Positions 36,363-45,670 of a DNA stretch of 64,000 nucleotides are shown piece after piece; positions within the stretch are counted from its first letter, which is position 1, and every line of letters begins with the position of its first letter. The stretch comes from Solimonas soli DSM 21787 (GTDB lineage: Bacteria; Pseudomonadota; Gammaproteobacteria; Nevskiales; Nevskiaceae): NCBI RefSeq assembly GCF_000474945.1, contig NZ_AXDW01000001.1:434001-498000 (forward strand). The letters are read 5' to 3'. A model generated the notes under the pieces. It saw nothing but the letters and a program-made list of their open reading frames with translations, had not been told where the DNA came from and searched no databases. A program made the translations under genes and the position numbers.

Positions 36363-38594
36363 CTATTTGTGCTCGAAGGTGAAGGCGCCGTCCCAGTCCG
36401 CACCCGGCGGATGGCGGCGCAGGAAGTCGATCCGCTCGAGGAACAGCCGGTAGACCTCGTGCGGCCGGCCGCCGTTCAGCAGGGTGAGGAATTCCTGCTC
36501 GGCGGCATTCCAGCGCTGCGCGCGATAGAGCTTGAGGGCGCCGCGATGGCGGGCCAGATCCTGGCGCAGATCGGCATCGAGCGCGTCCTTGGGTCCGAAG
36601 GGCTCGTAGATCGCCACCGGCTCCTGCTTGCCCTTGACGCGGACCAGATCCAGCTCGCGAAAAGCCCAGTCGCCCGGCGCCGCGTCGCGCGTCGACTGCG
36701 TGCAGATGATGGCGACGCCGTACGCCTTGGTCAGGCCCTCGACGCGCGAGCCGAGATTCACGGCATCGCCCATCACCGTGTAGGCACGGCGGAACTCCGA
36801 ACCCATGTTGCCGACGCTCATCTTGCCGCTGTTGAGTCCGACGCCGATGTCGAGCGCCGGCCAGCCGCGCGCCCCGAACTCGGCGTCGAGTTCGCGCACC
36901 GCGCGCAGCATGTCGAGGCCGGCCTGCAGGGCGTGAAAGGCGTGCCGCTCGTCCGCCAGCGGCGCGCCCCAGAAGGCCATGATGGCGTCGCCCATGTACT
37001 TGTCGATGGTGCCGCGATAGCGATGGATCACCGCCGTCTGCCGGCTGAGGAAGGCGTTCATCAGCTGCGCCAGCTCGCGCGCCTCGAGCCGCTCGGAAAT
37101 GCCGGTGAAGCCGCGCACGTCGGAAAACAGCACGGTCATCTCGCGGCTCTCGCCTTCCATCGACGGCGCGCCGCCGCGTTCGGCCATCTCGGCGACGACT
37201 TCCGGCGGCACGTACTCGCCGAAGCTGCGCGCGATGCTGCGCGCGCGCCGCGACTCGATGAAATAGCCGTACAGCAGATGCGCCATGAACAGGGCCAGCG
37301 CGAAAACCACCGGCACGCCGAGCGGCAGGATGAAGGCGGCGCCGCTCCAGAATGCCAGCGCCAGCCCGACCAGGGCCGCGACCAGGCCGAAGCCGACCAG
37401 GGCGCTCCAGGCCGCCGTCAGATGCGAGAACGCCCAGGCCAGCGCCAGCGCCACCAGCAGCAGCAGGACAGCCTCGATGCCGTCGTAGTACGGCGCCTTC
37501 TGGCGGATGCCGCCGTTGAGGATGCCGTCGACCAGACTGGCGTGCACCTCGACGCCGGCGAAGACCTTGTTGACCGGCGTCGAGCGCAGATCGAGATAGC
37601 CGGCGGCGGTCGCGCCCATCAGCACGACGGCGTCGCGCAGCATCGCCGGATCGGCCACCGCGCCGCGAATCACGTCGGTGGCCGATACGTAGCGGAAGGT
37701 GCGGTTGTCGCCGCGATAGGGCACGTAGGCCGCCGCCTGGGCATCGACCGGCACGGCGCGATCGCCGAGGCGCAGGCGCTCCAGGTGCAGCGAGCTGCGC
37801 ACATCGGGCGGATCGAACTCGAGGCTGGCCGGCGCCCGTCCGAGCGCCAGCCGCGCGACTTCGAGCGCCAGCGACGGATAAATGGCGCCGCCGTAGCGCT
37901 GCAGCAGCGGCACGCGGCGGTAGACGCCGTCGAAATCGACGGCCGGGTTGTCGAAGAATCCGCAGGACGCCGCGGCTGCCCGCAGCGCCGGCACGTTGCC
38001 GCCGGCGCCGGCCGGCTCGTAGAAGGCGACGTCGTAGAGACGCGCCGCACCGGCGTCGATCAGCGGCGCGCAAAGCTGGCCGGTCTGCGCCGCCTCGCGC
38101 TCGCCGAGCCGCGGCTTGAAGAAGAAGCCGAGCACCACCGGCCGGCCGCGCAAGGCCTGCGCGAGGCGGGCGTCGTAATCGAGGCTGGCGGCCACCGCGG
38201 CGCGGCGTTCCGCCACGGCGGGAAGATCGGCGAGCGTGCCGTCGGCGAGCTGCTGCCAGAGGCGGCCGGCCTTGTCGTCGGCCTCCGCGAACACCATGTC
38301 GAAGCCAAAGACGCGGATGTGATATCGATCGAACAAATGGTCGACCAGCGTCGCCAGCCGGTCGCGCGTCCACGGCCACTGCCCTTCCGCGGCCAGGCTG
38401 CGCTCGTCGAGATCGACGATGACGATCTTCGGATCGGCGCGCCGCGGCAGGGTCAGGTTGACACGCGCGTCGTAGGTGAAGGCCTCGACGACGTCGAGCA
38501 GGCGCCAGGGCAGGATGCGCGCACTGTGCAGAAGGAACAGCCCGAGAACGACGGCACTGATCGCGAAGCGGATACGCGTGCGTGACGAGCCCAT
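36363..38594 (-). CDS. CHASE2-domain class III adenylate cyclase
   Basis: Membrane receptor cyclase, 743 aa. One N-terminal helix (about 8-24), then an extracytoplasmic CHASE2 sensor (about 38-335; YDARVNLTLPRRADPKIVIVDLDERSL, in part VIVDLDERSLAAEGQWPW), three to four helices (about 350-435), and a cytoplasmic catalytic domain. Metal Asp residues lie in LFSDVRGFTG (about 488) and YMGDAIMAFWGAP (about 534). The Lys of TIDKYMGD and the Asp of VMGDAVNLGSRVEG (about 605) predict ATP rather than GTP use; the Asn and Arg of NLGSR are the transition-state pair. A helical C-terminal extension follows. It is next to the gsp operon but divergent. Confidence 0.92.
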   Translation of the reverse strand: MGSSRTRIRFAISAVVLGLFLLHSARILPWRLLDVVEAFTYDARVNLTLPRRADPKIVIVDLDERSLAAEGQWPWTRDRLATLVDHLFDRYHIRVFGFDMVFAEADDKAGRLWQQLADGTLADLPAVAERRAAVAASLDYDARLAQALRGRPVVLGFFFKPRLGEREAAQTGQLCAPLIDAGAARLYDVAFYEPAGAGGNVPALRAAAASCGFFDNPAVDFDGVYRRVPLLQRYGGAIYPSLALEVARLALGRAPASLEFDPPDVRSSLHLERLRLGDRAVPVDAQAAAYVPYRGDNRTFRYVSATDVIRGAVADPAMLRDAVVLMGATAAGYLDLRSTPVNKVFAGVEVHASLVDGILNGGIRQKAPYYDGIEAVLLLLVALALAWAFSHLTAAWSALVGFGLVAALVGLALAFWSGAAFILPLGVPVVFALALFMAHLLYGYFIESRRARSIARSFGEYVPPEVVAEMAERGGAPSMEGESREMTVLFSDVRGFTGISERLEARELAQLMNAFLSRQTAVIHRYRGTIDKYMGDAIMAFWGAPLADERHAFHALQAGLDMLRAVRELDAEFGARGWPALDIGVGLNSGKMSVGNMGSEFRRAYTVMGDAVNLGSRVEGLTKAYGVAIICTQSTRDAAPGDWAFRELDLVRVKGKQEPVAIYEPFGPKDALDADLRQDLARHRGALKLYRAQRWNAAEQEFLTLLNGGRPHEVYRLFLERIDFLRRHPPGADWDGAFTFEHK

Positions 38595-38762
38595 CGCCCC
38601 TCGATCTCCCTGCCGATCCCCGCGCGCAGGCTACTGAAGGGCGCCGGTGCCGGCAAATCATCACCCGGCGCGGGGATGCAGGCGGCGACCCTTGCGACCG
38701 CACAAATTCCCTTACGAAAATCCGCTATTTACTTTCATGCACCGCAGTTATCATCGGCGCCC

Positions 38763-39620
38763 ATGAATCCCAGCGTTTCCCTGCAGACGGTCAGCCGGCT
38801 TTACGAGCGGCACGGCCGCCGCTTGCCGTCGGCCGTTTCCCTGCTGCTCGTCGCGCTGCTCGCCTATCTCGCGGCGAAACTGCTGTGGGCGCTGATGCCG
38901 GTGCCGGAAGCCGGCCGCTGGCAGCCGCCCGCCCTGCCGCCGGCGCAGACGACGGCACGGCACGAGCCGAACGTCACCGCGCTCGCCGACGCGCATCTGT
39001 TCGGCGTCTGGCAGCCGGTGCCGACCGGCCAGAACGCCGCCGAAGCGCCGGACACGCGCCTGTCGCTCACCCTGTTCGGCATCCTGGCCGCGACCACCGA
39101 GCACGACTCGCGTGCCCTGATCGCCGGCGGCGAAGGTGACGAAAAGCCATACGCGATCGGCGACGACATCGTGCGTGGCGTCAGCCTGCAGGCGATCTTC
39201 CCGGACCGCGTCGTGCTGTCGCGCAATGGCCAGCTGGAAACGCTGCGTCTCAACAAGGACGCACCGGGCGGCGATGTCGCCGAAACGCCGCGCACGCCCA
39301 GCGCCGACAGCTCGCAGATCGCGCGCATCCGAACCGAGATCATGACCGACCCGAGCAAGGCCTCGCAGTACATCCGCATCCAGCCGGCCAACATCAACGG
39401 CCAGCTCAAGGGCTTCCGCGTCTATCCGGGCCGCGAGCGCGGCGCCTTCAACCAACTGGGCCTGCGCCCCGGCGATCTGGTAACGTCGGTCAACGGCGTA
39501 CAGCTCGACGACAGCCAGAAAGCCCTGCAAATGCTGACCGAGCTATCCCAGGCCAGCAGCGTTTCGGTGACCGTCGAGCGCGGTGGCCAGACCCAGACCT
39601 TGAACGTGAATCTGAATTGA
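38763..39620 (+). CDS. gspC: Type II secretion inner-membrane protein GspC
   Basis: Links the inner-membrane platform to the secretin GspD. It is 285 aa. One N-terminal helix (about 24-43), a Pro-rich linker, an HR domain (about 80-155: LFGVWQPV, RLSLTLFGILA, AIGDDIVRGVSLQAIFPDRVVLSRNGQLE in part IGDDIVRGVSLQAI) and a C-terminal PDZ domain (KGFRVYPGRERGAFNQLGLRPGD in part FNQLGLRPGDLVTSVNGV). No ribosome-binding site is visible and a TATCAT box ends 8 bases before the ATG (TTTACT 15 bases further up), so the message may be nearly leaderless. First gene of gspCDEF. Confidence 0.95.
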   Translation: MNPSVSLQTVSRLYERHGRRLPSAVSLLLVALLAYLAAKLLWALMPVPEAGRWQPPALPPAQTTARHEPNVTALADAHLFGVWQPVPTGQNAAEAPDTRLSLTLFGILAATTEHDSRALIAGGEGDEKPYAIGDDIVRGVSLQAIFPDRVVLSRNGQLETLRLNKDAPGGDVAETPRTPSADSSQIARIRTEIMTDPSKASQYIRIQPANINGQLKGFRVYPGRERGAFNQLGLRPGDLVTSVNGVQLDDSQKALQMLTELSQASSVSVTVERGGQTQTLNVNLN

Positions 39621-39624
39621 TCTT

Positions 39625-41733
39625 ATGAAGCTCCGCAAACCTCTCGTTTGCGCGATGGCGGCGCTTGTCTGGCTGTCGGCTGCGCCCGCCCATGCGGATA
39701 TCACCCTGAACCTGAAGGACGCCGACATCAACACGCTGATCGCCACGGTCAGCGATGTCACCGGCAAGAACTTCATCGTCGACAGCCGCGTCAAGGGCAA
39801 GGTCACGGTGATCTCGGCCTCGCCGATGAACTCCAACGCCCTCTACGAGACCTTCCTCGCGGTGCTGCAGGTCAATGGTTTCGCGGCAGTGCCGTCGGGC
39901 GGCGCCATCAAGATCATTCCGGACGCGAACGTGAAGTGGGAGGGCGGCGCCTACAACTCCGACGGCACGCACCTGGCGCGCGACGAGATCGTCACGCACG
40001 TCTTCCAGCTGGAGAACGTTTCCGCCGCGCAGCTCGTGCCCATCCTGCGTCCCCTGATGCCGCAGTGGGCGCACCTCGCCGCCTACCAGGCCAACAACAC
40101 GCTGATCGTCGCCGACCGCGCCGCCAATGTCGCGCGCATCGGCGCGCTGATCCGGCAGATGGACCAGGCGGGCGATCGCGACATCGAGAACATCCACCTG
40201 CAGTTCGCGTCGGCGCCGGAAGTCGTGCGCACGCTGACGACCATGGTGCAGCAGGACAAGGCCGCCGATCCGGCCAGCAAGCCGGCGACGATCATCGCCG
40301 ACGAACGCAGCAACAACATCCTGATCGGCGGCGACAAGGCCGACCGCGCACGCCTGATCGACATCGTCCGGCAGCTCGACGTCGAGCTGCCGGACGGCGG
40401 CGCCACGCAGGTCGTCTACCTGCGCTATGCCAGCGCCGAGAATCTGGCGCCGATTCTCGAAGGCTATGCGCAGCAGGTGAAGCAGTCGTCGCAGAAGAGC
40501 GGCGCCGCCACCGCCGCCAATGCCGCGCCGACGGTGGGCTCCGGCAGCGGCGGCGGCAACGGCGACACGCGCGTGCTGTCCGACAAGGACACCAACTCGC
40601 TGATCATCACGGCACCGCCGAAGACCATGCGACAGATCCGCGACGTCATCGCCCAGCTCGACATCCAGCGCGCGCAAGTGCTGGTCGAAGGCATCATCGC
40701 CGAGGTCAGCGCCAACAAGCAGCGCGACGTCGGCGTGAACTGGGCGGTGTACAACCCGGACAGCATCGCCGGCGCCGGCATCCTCAGCGATTCGGTGTCG
40801 ACCGCGATCACCAACTACGCGACGACCGGCGAAGTCTCGGCCGCGGCCAGCGCGCTCAGCTCCGGCATCAACCTCGTCGCCGGCGGCCAGCACGGCAACA
40901 CCATCTTCGGCGTGCTGCTGCAGGCGCTGCGCGGCGACGGCAACACCAACGTGCTGTCGACGCCGACACTGGTCACGCTCGACAACGAAGAAGCCAAGTT
41001 CTCGGTCGGCCAGGAAGTGCCGTTCCTGTCCGGCAGCTACGCAAACACCGGCACGACCAGCACCACCGGCTCGGTCAATCCTTTCCAGACCATCGACCGC
41101 AAGGACGTCGGCACCACGCTGTCGGTGACGCCGCAGATCAGCGGCGAAGGCAACAGCGTCAAGCTGAAGCTCAACCTGGAAATCTCCGGCATCGCCAGCG
41201 GCACGGCGGGCTCGTCGAACCTGATCACCAACAAGCGCACGCTGAGCAACGTGGTCGGCATGGAAAGCGGGCAGATCCTCGTCATCGGCGGCCTCATCGA
41301 CGACCAGATCCAGACCTCGCAGACGGCGATTCCCTTCCTCGCCGACATTCCCTTCTTCGGCGGCCTGTTCCGCAGCTCGTCGATCAAGAAGACCAAGCAG
41401 AACCTGATGCTGTTCATCCGTCCGTCGATCCTGCGCAAGGGCAACGAGATCGACTACTACTCGCGCAAGAAGTACGCGACCGTGCAGCAGAGCCTGATCG
41501 ACGCCGCGAACGCCGTCGGCGGCAAGGGCAATCCGCTGCTGCGCCCGTACAACGAGCTGCTCAATGACAACCCGCCGGCCACCGTGCCGCCAGCGGCGGC
41601 CCCGGCACCGAGCGCCACGCCGACGCTGCCGCCGCTGGCACCCGCGCCGAATGCGGCCGAGAAGCCGGCGCCGAGCACGCCGCCCGGCTCGGCCGAACAG
41701 CATCCGGCCGACACGACCGCGCCGCAGAACTGA
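39625..41733 (+). CDS. gspD: Type II secretion secretin GspD
   Basis: Outer-membrane channel of the T2SS, 702 aa. Signal peptide about 1-24 (AAPAHA). N0 domain (ITLNLKDADINTLIATVSDVTGK in part DADINTLIATVSDVTG), N1-N3 domains, a Ser/Gly-rich loop (about 300-315), and the secretin domain: VLVEGIIAEVSANKQRDVGVNW, NVLSTPTLVTLDNEEAKFSVGQEVPF, and LIDDQIQTSQTAIPFLADIPFFGGLFR in parts VPFLSGSY and PFLADIPFFGGLF. The tail is Pro/Ala rich; no S-domain pilotin site is obvious. Four bases after gspC. Confidence 0.97.
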   Translation: MKLRKPLVCAMAALVWLSAAPAHADITLNLKDADINTLIATVSDVTGKNFIVDSRVKGKVTVISASPMNSNALYETFLAVLQVNGFAAVPSGGAIKIIPDANVKWEGGAYNSDGTHLARDEIVTHVFQLENVSAAQLVPILRPLMPQWAHLAAYQANNTLIVADRAANVARIGALIRQMDQAGDRDIENIHLQFASAPEVVRTLTTMVQQDKAADPASKPATIIADERSNNILIGGDKADRARLIDIVRQLDVELPDGGATQVVYLRYASAENLAPILEGYAQQVKQSSQKSGAATAANAAPTVGSGSGGGNGDTRVLSDKDTNSLIITAPPKTMRQIRDVIAQLDIQRAQVLVEGIIAEVSANKQRDVGVNWAVYNPDSIAGAGILSDSVSTAITNYATTGEVSAAASALSSGINLVAGGQHGNTIFGVLLQALRGDGNTNVLSTPTLVTLDNEEAKFSVGQEVPFLSGSYANTGTTSTTGSVNPFQTIDRKDVGTTLSVTPQISGEGNSVKLKLNLEISGIASGTAGSSNLITNKRTLSNVVGMESGQILVIGGLIDDQIQTSQTAIPFLADIPFFGGLFRSSSIKKTKQNLMLFIRPSILRKGNEIDYYSRKKYATVQQSLIDAANAVGGKGNPLLRPYNELLNDNPPATVPPAAAPAPSATPTLPPLAPAPNAAEKPAPSTPPGSAEQHPADTTAPQN

Positions 41734-41737
41734 GGTC

Positions 41738-43222
41738 ATGGACGCATCCCTGCGGCGCCCGCCATTCACGTTCGCGAAGCGGCACGGCCTCATCGTCACC
41801 GAGGATCGCGGCGATCACGTGATCGCCGTGACGCGGCCCGGCGTCGCCATCGACGCCGTGCAGGAGACGCGCCGTTTCGTCGGCCGTCCGCTGAAGCTGC
41901 AGCCGGTCACGCCGGCCGAATTCGACGCGCTGCTGTCGCGCACCTATGAAGGCCAGACCTCGGCGACGGCGAGCCTGATGGACCGCCTGCAGGACGAGGA
42001 CGCCGATCTAGACGCCCTGGCGGCGGCACTGCAGGACAGCCAGGACCTGCTCGAGTCGGACGACGACGCGCCGGTCATCAAGTTCATCAACGGCCTGCTG
42101 GTCGAGGCGATCCGCGAGAACGCCTCGGACATCCACATCGAGAGCTTCGAGAGCCGCCTGCAGATCCGTTTCCGCGTCGACGGCGTGCTGCGCGAGGTGC
42201 TGGCGCCGCCGAAGCAGCTGGCGCCGCGCCTGGTGTCGCGCATCAAGGTCATGGCCAAGCTCGACATCGCCGAGAAGCGCCTGCCGCAGGACGGCCGCAT
42301 CTCGCGCGCCTTCGGCGGCCGCAAGGTCGACGTGCGCGTGTCGACGATCCCGACCGGCGTCAACCTGGAACGCGTGGTGATGCGTATCCTCGACAAGCAG
42401 GCCGAGAAGCTCGACCTGGAACAGCTCGGCCTCGACGAACATTCGATCAGCGCGCTCAAGCGCATCATCCATCACCCTTACGGCATCCTCCTGGTCACCG
42501 GCCCGACCGGTTCGGGCAAGACCACGACGCTGTACGCGGCGCTGTCGCAGCTCAACGACCGCTCGCGCAACATCATGACCGTCGAGGATCCGATCGAGTA
42601 CTACATCGACGGCGTCGGCCAGACGCAGGTCAACACCAAGGTCGAGATGACGTTCGCGCGCGGCCTGCGCGCCATCCTGCGCCAGGACCCGGACGTGGTG
42701 ATGGTCGGCGAAATCCGCGATCTCGAGACCGCGCAGATCGCCGTGCAGGCCTCGCAGACCGGCCACCTCGTGCTGTCGACGCTGCACACCAACACCGCCG
42801 TCGGCGCGGTGACGCGCCTGCGCGACATGGGCGTCGAGCCCTACCAGCTCTCGTCTTCGCTGATCGGCCTGATGGCGCAGCGCCTGGTGCGCCAGCTCTG
42901 CAAGCATTGCAAGGAACCCTACGAAGCGAGCACGGCGGAGAAGGAGCAGCTCGGCCTCGATCCGAAGCTGGCGCTGCAGCTGTTCAAGCCGGTCGGCTGC
43001 CCGGCCTGCCGCCACACCGGCTTCCTCGGCCGTACCGGCATTCACGAAGTCATCGAGGTCGACCGCAAGCTCGAGGCGATGATTCACGACAACGCTTCCG
43101 AGCAGCAGCTCGAGGCCTACGCGCGCACGCAGAGCCCCGGCATCCTGCAGTCCGGCCGCAACAAGGTGATCGCCGGCCAGACGACCGTGCGCGAAGTGCT
43201 GCGCGTGACGATCGAGGAATGA
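41738..43222 (+). CDS. gspE: Type II secretion ATPase GspE
   Basis: Cytoplasmic ATPase that drives pseudopilus assembly. It is 494 aa from ATG 41738, with GAGGT overlapping the gspD stop. N1/N2 domains (about 1-130), then IKFINGLLVEAIRENASDIHIE. Walker A GPTGSGKTTTLY (about 255-266), Asp box VEDPIEY, Walker B DPDVVMVGEIRDLETAQIAVQASQTGHLVLSTLHTN in part QDPDVVMVGEIRD. Tetracysteine zinc domain: LCKHCKEPY (about 388) and GCPACRHTGF (about 421). Confidence 0.97.
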   Translation: MDASLRRPPFTFAKRHGLIVTEDRGDHVIAVTRPGVAIDAVQETRRFVGRPLKLQPVTPAEFDALLSRTYEGQTSATASLMDRLQDEDADLDALAAALQDSQDLLESDDDAPVIKFINGLLVEAIRENASDIHIESFESRLQIRFRVDGVLREVLAPPKQLAPRLVSRIKVMAKLDIAEKRLPQDGRISRAFGGRKVDVRVSTIPTGVNLERVVMRILDKQAEKLDLEQLGLDEHSISALKRIIHHPYGILLVTGPTGSGKTTTLYAALSQLNDRSRNIMTVEDPIEYYIDGVGQTQVNTKVEMTFARGLRAILRQDPDVVMVGEIRDLETAQIAVQASQTGHLVLSTLHTNTAVGAVTRLRDMGVEPYQLSSSLIGLMAQRLVRQLCKHCKEPYEASTAEKEQLGLDPKLALQLFKPVGCPACRHTGFLGRTGIHEVIEVDRKLEAMIHDNASEQQLEAYARTQSPGILQSGRNKVIAGQTTVREVLRVTIEE

Positions 43223-43281
43223 GCGGCATGATCGGTGATGGGTGATCAGGAAACGGTTATGAAACTCGCGGCACCGCTTGC

Positions 43282-43309
43282 GAATCACGAATCACGAATC
43301 ACGAATCAC
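43282..43309. repeat. Heptamer tandem repeat between gspE and gspF
   Basis: Four perfect copies of GAATCAC in a 96-base gap inside an otherwise tightly packed operon. The gap also holds GGTGATGGGTGATCAGG-like direct repeats near 43230-43250. Gap is non-coding as far as can be seen; the gspF ATG follows 9 bases later without a strong ribosome-binding site. Confidence 0.9.
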
Positions 43310-43318
43310 CCCTGAGCG

Positions 43319-44533
43319 ATGGCTGCCTACGAATACAGCGCGCTCGACGCGCAGGGCCGGCAGAAGAAGGGCCTCATCGAGGGCGACACGCCGCGCCATG
43401 CGCGCCAGCTGCTGCGTGAGCGCGGGCTGACGCCGCTCGACGTCACGCAGGTTTCCGAAGGACGCGTGCACGGCGGCTCGCCGTTCACGCGCGGCGGCAG
43501 CATCTCCACCGCCGAACTCGCGCTGTTCACGCGCCAGCTGGCGATCCTCGTGCGCTCCGGCCTGCCGCTCGACGAAGCGCTGACCGCGGTCAGCGAACAG
43601 AGCGAGGGCAAGCGCGTCAAGCGCATCGCGCTCGGCGTGCGTGCCGGCGTCGTCGAGGGCAACGCGCTGGCGCACTCGCTGAACCAGTTCCCGAACGCCT
43701 TCCCGACGCTGTTCCGCGCCACCGTCGAGGCCGGCGAGCAATCGGGCAAGCTCGACTACATCCTCGAACGCCTCGCCGATTACGTCGAGCGCCGCCAGCA
43801 GTTGAAGTCGCGCGTCAGCCTGGCGCTCATCTATCCGGTGATCCTCACCGTCGTCGCCCTCGGCGTCGTCGTCGCCCTGCTCACCTACGTCGTGCCGCAG
43901 GTGGTCGGCGTGTTCGACAGCATCGGCGCCCAGCTGCCGCTGCTGACGCGCGCGCTGATCGCGGTATCGAACTTCCTGCGCGAATGGGGCATCTATCTGC
44001 TGATCCTCATCGCGATCGGCGTCTTCGTCTTCACGCGCATGATGCGCGCGGCGCCGTTCCGCCGTCGCGTGCACCTGTTCGTGCTGCGCCTGCCGCTGAT
44101 CGGACGCCTGACGCGCGGCTCCAACACCGGCCGCTTCACGCGCACGCTGGGCATCCTGTTCGGTTCCGGCGTGCCGATCCTCGACGCCATGCGCATCGGC
44201 ACGCAGGTCGTCAGCAACCTGCCGATGCGCGAAGCGATCGACGATGCCGCGCTGAAGGTCCGCGAAGGCGCGTCGCTGTCGCGCTCGCTCGCCGCCAGCA
44301 AGCTCTTCCCGCCGATCACGGTGCATCTGATCGCCAGCGGCGAAGCTTCCGGCCGCCTCGACGAAATGCTCGACCGCTCGGCCGAGAATCAGGAGCGCGA
44401 GGTCGAGATGCTGGTGCAGACCACGGTCAGCATCTTCGAGCCGGCGCTCATCGTCGTCATGGGCGGCATCGTGCTGCTGATCGTGCTGGCGATCCTGGTG
44501 CCGATCTTCGACCTCAATCAGCTCGTCAAGTAA
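43319..44533 (+). CDS. gspF: Type II secretion inner-membrane platform protein GspF
   Basis: Polytopic core of the T2SS platform, 404 aa. Two cytoplasmic GspF domains (about 70-195 and 270-395), each with the family pattern: ELALFTRQLAILVRSGLPLDEAL with EAGEQSGKLDYILERLADYVE, and FTRTLGILFGSGVPILDAM with IASGEASGRLDEMLDRSAE. Three membrane helices (about 165-195, 215-240, 370-395). The operon stops here; gspG-N are not in the window, and glk follows in the opposite direction 17 bases later. Confidence 0.97.
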   Translation: MAAYEYSALDAQGRQKKGLIEGDTPRHARQLLRERGLTPLDVTQVSEGRVHGGSPFTRGGSISTAELALFTRQLAILVRSGLPLDEALTAVSEQSEGKRVKRIALGVRAGVVEGNALAHSLNQFPNAFPTLFRATVEAGEQSGKLDYILERLADYVERRQQLKSRVSLALIYPVILTVVALGVVVALLTYVVPQVVGVFDSIGAQLPLLTRALIAVSNFLREWGIYLLILIAIGVFVFTRMMRAAPFRRRVHLFVLRLPLIGRLTRGSNTGRFTRTLGILFGSGVPILDAMRIGTQVVSNLPMREAIDDAALKVREGASLSRSLAASKLFPPITVHLIASGEASGRLDEMLDRSAENQEREVEMLVQTTVSIFEPALIVVMGGIVLLIVLAILVPIFDLNQLVK

Positions 44534-44550
44534 GCACCGCCGCCGCGCGC

Positions 44551-45564
44551 TCAGCCGTGCAGCGCGGCGCGGCGCTCATGCATGCCGAAGGCGCAGGCCG
44601 CCGAACCGAGCAGGCCGACGTGCGGATGCGTGATCGCCAGCGTCGGTATGCCGCTCAGCAGCGCCTCGAAGCGCCCTTTCTGCTCGAAGCGGCGCCGCAG
44701 GCCGCCGCGTTCGAGCCAGGGCAGCAGCTTCAGCGTGATGCCACCGGCGAGATAGACGCCATCCCAGGCGCCGTGCGTCAGCACCGTGTCGCCGGCGAAG
44801 CAGCCCAGCAGTTCGCAGAACAGCGCGACGGTGCGGCCGGCGAGACCGTCGGGCTGCGCATTGGCCTGTTCGCTGACTTGCGCCGGCGTCTCGGCGTCGC
44901 AGCGCAGGCCTTCGATCTCGCCGACGGCGCGATAGAGATTGAGCAAGCCGGGTCCGCACAGCAGGCGCTCGGCCGAGACGCGCGAATACTGGCGCAGCAG
45001 CCGTTCGAGCACTTTCAGCTCGTAGGTGTTGCCCGGCGCGAAGCCGACGTGGCCGCCCTCGGTCTCGAGAATGATCGCCTCGCCGTGCCGCAGCAGCACG
45101 CGCCCGACGCCGAGGCCGGTGCCGGGGCCGAGCACCGAGTAATGGCCGTCGGTCCGATCGCGCGCGAGCCGCTCGGGCATGGCGCCGATCGGCCGCACGT
45201 CTTCCGGGCCGAGATGCGAGATCGCGTAGCCGATCGCGGCGAAATCATTGATGAGCCACAGCGCGTGCAGACGCAGCTCGGCGCGCAGCGCCTGCACCGA
45301 GAAGCTCCACGGATTGTTGGTAATCTTGATCTGGTCTCCGGTCACCGGCGAAGCGACGGCGAACACGGCTTCCTCGACCGTCGCGCCGCTCGTCTGCAGA
45401 TAGTGCCGCGCCGCATCGCCCAGGGTCGCGTAGTCGGCACCACGCAGCTCGAGAATCTGCTCCAGCACGGGGCGGCGTCGTTCGTCGGCGGTCGCCAGGG
45501 CGAAACGCGCGTTGGTGCCACCGATGTCGGCGACGAGAATGGGCAGTTCGGACCTCGCAGCCAT
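44551..45564 (-). CDS. glk: Glucokinase
   Basis: ATP-dependent glucose kinase of the proteobacterial Glk family. It is 337 aa from ATG 45564, which has GAGG five bases upstream; an ATG 13 codons earlier has none. LVADIGGTNARFAL is the phosphate-binding loop. AVASPVTGDQIKITNNPWSFS, LINDFAAIGYAI (catalytic Asp), LGPGTGLGVGRVLL, EGGHVGFAP and GDTVLTHGAWDGVYLAGGI are all present. Convergent with gspF; lies 106 bases after plsX. Confidence 0.95.
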   Translation of the reverse strand: MAARSELPILVADIGGTNARFALATADERRRPVLEQILELRGADYATLGDAARHYLQTSGATVEEAVFAVASPVTGDQIKITNNPWSFSVQALRAELRLHALWLINDFAAIGYAISHLGPEDVRPIGAMPERLARDRTDGHYSVLGPGTGLGVGRVLLRHGEAIILETEGGHVGFAPGNTYELKVLERLLRQYSRVSAERLLCGPGLLNLYRAVGEIEGLRCDAETPAQVSEQANAQPDGLAGRTVALFCELLGCFAGDTVLTHGAWDGVYLAGGITLKLLPWLERGGLRRRFEQKGRFEALLSGIPTLAITHPHVGLLGSAACAFGMHERRAALHG

Positions 45565-45670
45565 GGTGGCCTCGTAGCACGCTGCAAGCGCGGGGGCCGT
45601 CATTCTAGAGGCGCAGGACGCGGCGATGCGATCTGCATTCGCCCGCGAGCCAGTGCGGGCGCCGTCCGCG

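Noticed and set aside
43282-43309. Short CRISPR-like array
   Set aside because: Repeats are 7-base tandem units without spacers, and no cas gene is present.
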